From contig MU004233.1 in the NCBI GenBank assembly GCA_010405405.1, positions 189,067-253,066 of the forward strand: a stretch of 64,000 bases of DNA. The letters run 5' to 3'. Below, in pieces: positions 57,680 through 64,000 of the stretch; within the stretch, counting starts at the first letter, position 1, and the number at the start of each line of letters is the position of its first letter. Origin of the DNA: Microthyrium microscopicum. Its lineage: Eukaryota > Ascomycota > Dothideomycetes > Microthyriales > Microthyriaceae. The notes beneath the pieces are model-generated. The model was not told where the DNA came from and did no database searches. It worked only from the letters and a program-made list of their open reading frames with translations. Position numbers and translations under genes: made by a program.

Positions 57680-58069
57680 AAGAGAACGAAGAGGGCGGCT
57701 GGATATTGCAGAACATACTGAGCGCTGTGGTCAGATACAATACCCACATCAATCATACTTCATCTCTAGTGAAGATAGATCATGAGTAATACTTTGCGAT
57801 ATTGAAAGATCTTTCTTCTAGACCGACGAGGAGCCACTACCTTTGCTTAACAGGGTTGTTCATGTTAGCTATCTCTAAATTCTTGGATCATAAACTGGCT
57901 CCGGCGGAAGTCGAGCTTCCTCCCACTCCTTCGTGGCAGCATTGAAAACCATAAAGCAAAACGGCGCCGATCTTATCAACTTCCTAACAGCCTCCAAAGC
58001 CTTGCTCCCACCACCAAGATGCCATGGATCGGCATCCCAAGTCGATGATTTCCACTCCTCATGCAGCTT
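57680..58069 (-). other. 3' flank of NLR and open extension of the DUF7730-like gene
   Basis: Minus-strand sequence after the TGA at 58070 stays open for 64 codons to a stop at 57875 (reads KLHEEWKSSTWDADPWHLGG, then LIRSAPFCFMVFNAATKEWE). This looks like former or readthrough coding sequence of the neighbouring gene. The rest is the NLR 3' flank. Confidence 0.5.
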
Positions 58070-59142
58070 TCACTTGCAATCAATCGCAAAAAGCTGGAAA
58101 TCTGAACAGCCTTCAACATCAAGAAGTGCCTCAAGGAACTGTCCGCTTTGTGTAATGACCCATGGCTGCATCTCCAAGTCTATCCGCAGCTTCCTCAAAT
58201 TTCGGAAAGAGCATAAAGTCGCGCAAGCGGAGCGAAACCCATCTAGACTTTTTTTGGGTTGCTGGTAGTACGGGGCAAGTCTCCAAAACTCATACTTTAC
58301 TTGCCATTTGATGTAGATTGAACGCACGAACTGGAGTTTGTGCGGTACTATTGATTTAGTACTTTGCTGTACATATGGCCATTCGGGATTCTTGACAGGG
58401 AGACTATTCGTGTGTTCTATGTGGTAGAAGAGAAATGTGTTCGTGGAGTACAAGATTGGTAGCGCCTCGGAGTAGCTGATAAGAATGTTAGCTTATGCTC
58501 GGGGAAATCAATAGATAGAGCAACGGCTTTTTTGTATCAGATGCTAGTCTCCTTGTGGATACAGAAAATAGACAAGCATATTCTTCTGTGGAAATGTGAT
58601 CATAGTGTTGAAACCTACATCATACGACAAGTTTGTAACAAGGCGATAGCTCCAGATATACCTGTATGCTTGATACCTTCATCACCAAGACGACCCCGGT
58701 TCAAATCGAAGTAAATCATGTACCCATTGTAAGGTGTACGGTACGGATGTTTCAGGCAAGTACAAAGCTCTGGGGGCTTCGGAAGATCTCCATCCATGCA
58801 GGTCATGGAAATCAAAGGACGAGTGAAATGGGTCGAGGGGATGTGCTGGTTTCGGTGTCCAAAGACATGGCGATATATCTGTTCGCGAACATCATAAGGC
58901 AGTCTATTGAACAATGCTGACTGTGTTTGGGTCAAACTCGACTGCTCCAGGCTCAGCTTTTCGTTGTCGATAGTCAATGCCCGAGGACGCGGCCCCTTCT
59001 TGTATTGCGAGTGGCTGGGATGCTCTTCTGGTCGGAATGATTCAAGGCCCGATCTTTCTTTTTTGGAGGATTGAAGCCAGCGCAGGCATGGTATGGATTC
59101 AAGCCAAAGTCCGAATACACTTGTCCTTGTTTTCTGTGTCAT
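58070..59142 (-). CDS. DUF7730-like fungal protein, probably truncated by an in-frame stop
   Basis: Exons 59142-58619 and 58475-58070, joined across a 143-nt intron (GTAGGT donor), give 309 residues. The signature is FNRLPYDVREQIYRHVFGH, then ALLQTCRMIYSEALPILYST with NTFLFYHI reading through the splice, and LRKLRIDLEMQPW. Such proteins are numerous in ascomycetes, resemble F-box proteins in plan, and have no assigned function. After a TGA at 58070-58072 the same frame stays open for 64 more codons with protein-like content. The family member it descends from was probably about 373 residues. The in-frame stop could be a real truncation or a site of readthrough. Confidence 0.7.
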
Positions 59143-59964
59143 TGTGCAAACTCTTTTGAAGTCGTAGTTGTAGTCCGATTATCTGTGAGCTTTTCGCTTT
59201 ATACAATCAGCGAGATTATGGCAGATGAGCTATTGTCGGAAGCAGTTGATGACAAGAAAGAACCACTCGAAGTTACTAGGCAGAGAATGCAAAAGCTTTC
59301 GATGATTTCAACCCTTTTTTCGCAAGATGAATATAGCAGAGTCGCAGAATTCTTGAAATGGGAGGGGAATTGCATGAATCTTCTGCTTGCATGAGCTCAA
59401 CTATCATTGGGCATTGGCTGCTGAACGGGATACATACAAATGTTATCTGACGCTTTTGAACAACTGCCTTGGACAACAATGATACTCTGCCCTTTGGTAC
59501 TTCTTGCAATTCCTTGATCATAAGGATGCTAGAAGATACCGAATCAAGAGAGAAGGTTCTTAGATCAACGTGACGCAATCTTGCTTCCACCCTGTATGGT
59601 CATCTTGTCTCACCGTTGGCCCAAATATATCTGTTTCAGACTCTGTCTTCAGCAACGTGTACTAGAACTCAGGTTGATTCAAAAGCACGAGAGACTAGTT
59701 GCAAATCAGCGCTCAAAACTTTAGTATAGACCCCCAGAAAACCGCATATGCTATGCCGCCCACCCGCTATGATATAAAAAGCTAATCAGTCTGAGCTGCA
59801 AGGTGAGATGCCAAATATGACCAACGATACGTTCAACTGGTATGTATACAGCCCATATACCAACCCGATCCGCCATGACCCCCAACGATGCGTCCTCCAC
59901 CCATCAATCCAGGCTAAAATCAAGCAAGCGGTCCAGTCCTGTTGTCACTGGCCGCAAACATATA
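59143..59964. other. Intergenic, 0.8 kb
   Basis: Between the DUF7730-like gene start and the C2H2 gene stop. A plus frame at 59218-59394 (58 residues, MADELLSEAVDDKKEPLEVT) has charged, protein-like content but no recognised domain and no support from context. Confidence 0.4.
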
Positions 59965-61506
59965 CTACCTCTCCACGAAAGCACTCTCCCGTTCAACAGT
60001 TGTGATCTCCGGATCAATCGCAATACTCGACTCCTCACTGCCTTCGGACAGCTGCGACTTCTTCCCCGCGCGTTTCGACTGATGGCTAAAGTCCGTCAAC
60101 ATAAGCGCCAGCTGCATCTTCTGCTTTTCCTCGCCCTCCACACCGCCTTCCGCTGTAGTCTGCGACGTTGTTTGCGACCCCATAAGTGACAGCGCCTGAT
60201 CAGCTATCAAAGATGATTTAGAAAGGATAGATGGATGCGAGGTTGCTTCGGATGTGGTGTCTAGATCTGATTTCGTTTCTGGTTCCGCGGGAGCCGGATG
60301 CCTTGGAAGCGCGTAACTTTTCAAGTCTGCGTATGTAAGGAATTCGCTATCCTGCGTCCCGCGCTCCTCCTTCGCGTTTCCAGTATTATTAGTATTTTGC
60401 GGTGAGCCAGGCCGTCCGTCCGTAGCAGATTGTTGCGCGGCGTCAGTTCGTGGGCCAAGAGAAAACGAGTTTTGAGGATGATTCCCACTATCGAAACCTT
60501 CCTCGGAATCTTCACTTGGATCCCGATTTCGTCGAGTGCCTGTTCGTTCTATGGCTTCTATACTTGGTGATAACGGTACATCTGCACTTCCATGCTCATT
60601 CGTCATATGTCGCCTTAGATTATCCTTCCTACTGAAAGCCTTCGGACATATCCGGCATCGATACTGTTTCGAGCCTGAATGTGTCGTCTTGTGCCGCCGC
60701 AAATCCTTGGGATATAAAAATGAGCGCTCGCACTCGTCGCAATTATATGGCCTTCTTTCGTATCGACGCGCATGATGTCTAAAAACACCATTCATATTAG
60801 CAACCACCCTCTCATTATCACTCCGAATACCCGCTATCAATGTGACTGACCTGAGCTCGCTCTTATTATTAAACGCCCGCTTACAATTCCCACACTGAAA
60901 CTTCTCCACTACCGCCCTTGTAGGCCCCACCACCATCCGCACAGGCTGCTCCTCCTGCGCACCCCCAGTCACTGCGCTGACCTCATCTGCCATACCCTCG
61001 TCTTCGCGCCGCGCCCGTCGCTGCGTGTCAACAGAGAACTGTGTCGGGCCACTTGGTCCACGCAACCAGCTATCCACCAGCGATTCGCGCCCTACACGTG
61101 TATCAAGCACACTCAATGTCTCCTGCGACAAGCCAACGTGTAGCGAAGCCGAAGTAAACGAGCGCGAAGGAAATGAATGCGGCGTGAAAGAAGAAGTAGG
61201 ATCGGGAGTCGTAGATATAGTGTCGTCGGCGCGTATATCGTGTTCGTCAACGACTTCGAGTGCGCGTCGTTTGCGCGGTGGGGAGTTTTGGTCGTCGAGG
61301 TCAAAGGTGTCGGGAAGACTGCTAGCGGAATCGCGAAAGCGGTCGCCAGTTAAGGCGCCGAGGCCAAAGGTGTCTGGAATGGTGCGCAGAGGGAGCGTGG
61401 TGATTGTTGTGGGTGCTGGTGCTGGAGCTGGTGTGGCGGTGTAGGTTGCAGGCGCTGGAGGTTGTGGGTTTAGAAGATCGCGGTCGCCCATTGAAAGGCT
61501 GGCCAT
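59965..61506 (-). CDS. C2H2 zinc-finger transcription factor with frame-preserving intron
   Basis: Exons 61506-60851 and 60778-59965 with a 72-nt intron (60850-60779; GTCAGT donor, GCTAAT branch site, TTTTTAG acceptor) give 489 residues. Three C2H2 fingers are visible after splicing: CGNCKRAFNNKSELRHHARR, CDECERSFLYPKDLRRHKTT and CRICPKAFSRKDNLRRHMTN. The N-half is Pro/Ala/Thr-rich; the C-half is Ser-rich and acidic, typical of a nuclear regulator. The intron divides finger 1 between its cysteines and histidines and has no in-frame stop, so the unspliced message would still be translated. I prefer the MASLSMGD start; an upstream Met at 61779 adds 91 non-domain residues. Confidence 0.85.
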   Translation of the reverse strand: MASLSMGDRDLLNPQPPAPATYTATPAPAPAPTTITTLPLRTIPDTFGLGALTGDRFRDSASSLPDTFDLDDQNSPPRKRRALEVVDEHDIRADDTISTTPDPTSSFTPHSFPSRSFTSASLHVGLSQETLSVLDTRVGRESLVDSWLRGPSGPTQFSVDTQRRARREDEGMADEVSAVTGGAQEEQPVRMVVGPTRAVVEKFQCGNCKRAFNNKSELRSVTLIAGIRSDNERVVANMNGVFRHHARRYERRPYNCDECERSFLYPKDLRRHKTTHSGSKQYRCRICPKAFSRKDNLRRHMTNEHGSADVPLSPSIEAIERTGTRRNRDPSEDSEEGFDSGNHPQNSFSLGPRTDAAQQSATDGRPGSPQNTNNTGNAKEERGTQDSEFLTYADLKSYALPRHPAPAEPETKSDLDTTSEATSHPSILSKSSLIADQALSLMGSQTTSQTTAEGGVEGEEKQKMQLALMLTDFSHQSKRAGKKSQLSEGSEESSIAIDPEITTVERESAFVER

Positions 61507-61959
61507 GGAAGTGCTTGCACAAGAGAGAGCGCCGTTATGGTGATTTGCGGTGCTTATTTGTCCGGAGAGATCTTGAAGTTGAAGATGGGAAGAGATCAGG
61601 TGGAGAAGAAGCTGGCGCAATGGAAGGGCGATGTCAGCATTTAGGCAAGAGGCAGGCGCATTGGACGATTGAGGAAGGAGCGCAGGGAGATGCCAGCTGA
61701 GATGGAAGGCAGGAGCAATGCAAACGCGCGAATCAAGGAAAATTGTAGTGTTACCACTGGCGCTGAATAGATTGTTCAAATGTTGGTACCAACAACGACT
61801 CTAAAAAATCGACAAATCCAAAGGCCGTAGGCGCGCGGTGGCGACCAAAAGAGAAGTGGGAAAGATGGGGGAAGTTCTTTCTGATGCGAGTGGTTGTGGA
61901 CTTGTGGATTCTCCACTCTCAGCGCATGCGTTTCACAGCTCAGGTGGGAAAACGTGGTA
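61507..61959. other. 5' flank of the C2H2 factor gene
   Basis: Promoter and leader; no other gene recognised. Confidence 0.45.
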
Positions 61960-62109
61960 TTCTTAATTGCAAGATACTGTGGACTGCTGCAGAGTCTTGG
62001 CAACCAAAAAAAACTACCAACGTGAAATCTACCAAAAGGTAGTTTTTGACGTTTAGATCTACCATTCTGCCAAAATGTGACTTAACAATATTCTGAATTT
62101 AGATTAACT

Positions 62110-62196
62110 TATTGGGTCCCTTTCTCTATAGCTTATAGCTTTGAAATACTTATTTACGACCTTTATTCGTAGAGTAATTTGCTTTAGAACCTTACC
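62110..62196 (+). repeat. Internal repeat block 1 (forward)
   Basis: TATTGGGTCCCTTTCTCTAT through TTTACGACCTTTATTCGTAG; differs from the other two copies mostly by C/T and G/A changes. Confidence 0.75.
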
Positions 62197-62280
62197 AATG
62201 GTTTTTGAGGTTTTTTAGCAACAAGACCAAAAGTCTTGGCGAGCCAAAACCAAGATTCTTGAGATTCTTAAGGACCAACT

Positions 62281-62374
62281 ATGGTCAACTTCTAGCCTAA
62301 ATTACTCTATCAATAAAGGTCGTAAATAAGTATTTCAAAGCTATAAGTTATAGAGAGAGGGACCCAATAGCTTA
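62281..62374 (-). repeat. Internal repeat block 2 (inverted)
   Basis: Plus strand reads TACTCTATCAATAAAGGTCG through AGAGAGGGACCCAATAGCTT, the reverse complement of blocks 1 and 3. With block 3 it can form a long hairpin together with the CTTCTAGCCTAAAT / ATTTAGGCTAGAAG arms. Confidence 0.75.
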
Positions 62375-62514
62375 ATCTTTAATCAGAATTTGATTTGGTC
62401 CTAAAACCACTTTATAATAAGGTATCAAAGTAAGGTCAAGAAGGACAAAGATAGCTAATTTCAACTTAAAGCTGTCTTACCAAGACCTTATATTATTTAA
62501 TTCTGATTGAAGAA

Positions 62515-62612
62515 TAAGCTATTGGGTCCCTCCCTCTATAACTTATAGCTTTGGAATACTTATTTACGACCTTTATTGATAGAGTAATTTAGGCTAGAAG
62601 TTGACCATAGTT
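62515..62612 (+). repeat. Internal repeat block 3 (forward)
   Basis: AAGCTATTGGGTCCCTCCCT through GATAGAGTAATTTAGGCTAG and a following GTTGACCATAGTTGG; near-complement of block 2. Confidence 0.75.
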
Positions 62613-62700
62613 GGTTCTTTAACACTTGAAATTGTGATTTTGGTTTTTATTTTCTGCCAAGACTTAGCGTGCAGTCCACAGCATCTTGCAATTAAGAATA

Positions 62701-63840
62701 AAGAAAAGAAAAGCAACTCTGACCTCACAGCATCCGTGGGGCCAAATCAAAAACTCAGCCAGCGAACTAATATTCTAGAAACCGACGTACGAAGCGAGGG
62801 CTGACAAGTTGGTTTCCTGCACCTCGACTGCGACTATGCACCATAAATATCTCCTACCGTAGCAGTGCCGCTCGCCAGGAAACATCGGACCCGACGTGGC
62901 CATGAAATTACAGATGGAACAGCATCAAGAAGCCAATCTCCCGAGCATCCATATTTAAACTCCATCCGTCAGGGCAAGAAAAAAAATATCTAACCACGAC
63001 TGCCGATCGATGCCCTGTTCCTCGAATCCGAGAGGCCGGAGGCCGCCGTACAATCCATTCAGTTGCGGGTTTCGTGTAACTTCACCGCCAGACCGCTTTT
63101 CCTACACCACATAATTACTGTTTACAAAAATCGCTATCGGAGATAACAGTGGGCATTTCTCACGCATATGCCGTAACCACACCTTACATTTAGTCCCGTT
63201 TGAACCAACTATCGACGCGAATTGTCTGTGGTCGAGTCATTGCCAAAGTGTAATCTTCTAGCTGACGAAAAGCTTCGATTGTGGCCGCTATGCATTGCAT
63301 GCAAAGTATTTGTTTCCCCAAATGTCAAAGAGAAGAGACGAACCTATGGGGCGGAAGGCGACTCTACTCTAGAGTAGAGTAGTTTTCTCCCTGCAATAGC
63401 AATGCAACGCCTTGCGAGGATCCTGCACTGCAGCCGCATCATCTGACTTATCGTCGAGCAGCCTCGGAGACATCAATATGCCGACCGCAATGCGAGTGGG
63501 AGCATCCATAAGATTACTGTCAAACCCACCGGCTCTGTTTTGAGGCCATTCAATTTCTATTGATACCTGTATAGCCTATTCACATGATACCCATCTGATG
63601 CTTTTCCGTGTGCCCATCTATAACTCACGCTCAAAACTGAAAAACAGCTCGCGAAATATCAATGCCCACCATAGGATTGAACAAGAAAGGCCTTTTACAT
63701 GCCTCAGACATCAGAACTGAAAATCAAGTAGCAATTGCTGGGGAATAAACGCCATGGTCGTAATCAGTCTTGCCAAAAAGGCAACCTGAATCAAAGAACA
63801 TAATATGCTCTACAACAACGCGCAAAATACATCATGCATC
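62701..63840. other. Gene-free stretch, 1.1 kb
   Basis: No gene recognised. It includes a 20-bp perfect palindrome at 63361-63380 and the 3' flank of the last gene. Confidence 0.45.
63361..63380. repeat. 20-bp perfect palindrome
   Basis: ACTCTACTCTAGAGTAGAGT. The same core word (CTACTCTA..TAGAGTAG) occurs, with a two-base centre, at 391-408. Confidence 0.8.
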
Positions 63841-64000
63841 TTACAAATGCGCACCAGCAACAGCAGACTTGAGGCTCTCAACGGTGCCATTGGAGCCATT
63901 GCTCTTGATTCCGAGGTCCTTGATCTCCTCCTTGATGTGGTCAAGCTCCTTGAATGGATCGTACATACGCGCACGGATATAATCATCGAGCTGCTCATCG
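63841..64000 (-). CDS. C-terminal 53 residues of an unidentified enzyme-like protein (cut by window edge)
   Basis: The minus strand is open from the right edge to a stop at 63841-63843: DEQLDDYIRARMYDPFKELD, then HIKEEIKDLGIKSNGSN and a tail ending VAGAHL. Codon choice is strongly C-ending, as in highly expressed fungal genes. The RARMYDP-type stretch vaguely recalls the C-termini of malic-enzyme-like proteins, but the fragment is too short to assign. Confidence 0.6.
   Translation of the reverse strand, partial: DEQLDDYIRARMYDPFKELDHIKEEIKDLGIKSNGSNGTVESLKSAVAGAHL

Larger units (their letters stand above)
61960..62698. mobile_element. AT-rich non-autonomous DNA element with nested inverted copies
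   Basis: Terminal inverted repeats begin TTCTTAATTGCAAGAT(A/G)CTG and extend about 45 bp (GTGGACTGC, TCTTGGCA). TA flanks both ends (61958-61959 and 62699-62700), as for Tc1/mariner elements. The 739-bp interior has no gene. It contains three related blocks of about 90-110 bp around ATTGGGTCCCT and TATTTACGACCTTTATT: forward near 62115, inverted near 62280-62375, forward near 62520. It is markedly AT-rich compared with its flanks. Confidence 0.8.

Noticed and set aside
59218-59394. 58-codon plus-strand frame with charged content
   Set aside because: No domain, no supporting context and very short; noted only as a possible small gene.
1-64000. tRNA, rRNA, CRISPR, LTR or virus-like sequence
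   Set aside because: I looked for T-loop motifs, regular spacers, long terminal direct repeats and polymerase or capsid motifs and saw none. This was a by-eye scan, so a dedicated search could still find a tRNA.

Overview
The window is nuclear DNA of a filamentous ascomycete (Pezizomycotina). Protein genes have many short GT..AG introns (mostly 48-75 nt) and occur on both strands without operons. The gene set is typical of such fungi: SKN7, Pmr1, Rad21, a DIM-2-type DNA methyltransferase, a Zn2Cys6 regulator, a NACHT_N-type NLR and short non-autonomous transposons. A Leotiomycete would fit, but the sequence alone does not prove it. No rRNA, tRNA, CRISPR, LTR or virus-like element was recognised.

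Layout. 1-2.2 kb: the end of an unknown gene, then a secreted SurE-type phosphatase. 2.2-5.5 kb: a long leader for SKN7 (5.46-8.06 kb), whose first two introns each carry a miniature transposon. 9.0-10.2 kb: a conserved fungal protein on the minus strand. 12.8-18.8 kb: a small repeat protein, a decayed kinase-like gene, a Rossmann-fold oxidoreductase and a Zn2Cys6 regulator. 19.3-25.1 kb: an F-box protein and the DNA methyltransferase. 25.1-27.4 kb: a tandem duplication carrying two cysteine-rich secreted ORFs, with a transposon inserted in one copy. 27.5-36.6 kb: a DUF829 hydrolase, SF3B6, acylphosphatase, TFIIIC subunit 6, a GNAT and a large membrane protein. 37-45 kb: an accessory stretch with three copies of one MITE family, an aspartic protease with two chitin-binding domains, and small secreted proteins. 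44.9-53.1 kb: Rad21, Pmr1 and a gene that joins an FKBP isomerase to a STIMATE-like membrane protein. 54-61.5 kb: an NLR with a C-terminal membrane anchor, a DUF7730-like gene with an early stop, and a C2H2 factor. 62-62.7 kb: an AT-rich element with internal inverted copies. The window ends inside a further minus-strand gene.

The genes do not form one pathway. Three links deserve attention. The Golgi Ca2+/Mn2+ pump Pmr1 lies tail to tail with the FKBP-STIMATE gene, and STIMATE relatives act in store-operated calcium entry. A DNA methyltransferase gene sits in a window rich in repeats, and the repeats inside one element differ mainly by transitions. One MITE family of about 195-215 bp recurs at least six times, and two of its copies flank a 17-nt micro-exon of SKN7. 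The least expected items are the FKBP-STIMATE fusion, the protease-CBM18 architecture and the SKN7 intron insertions.
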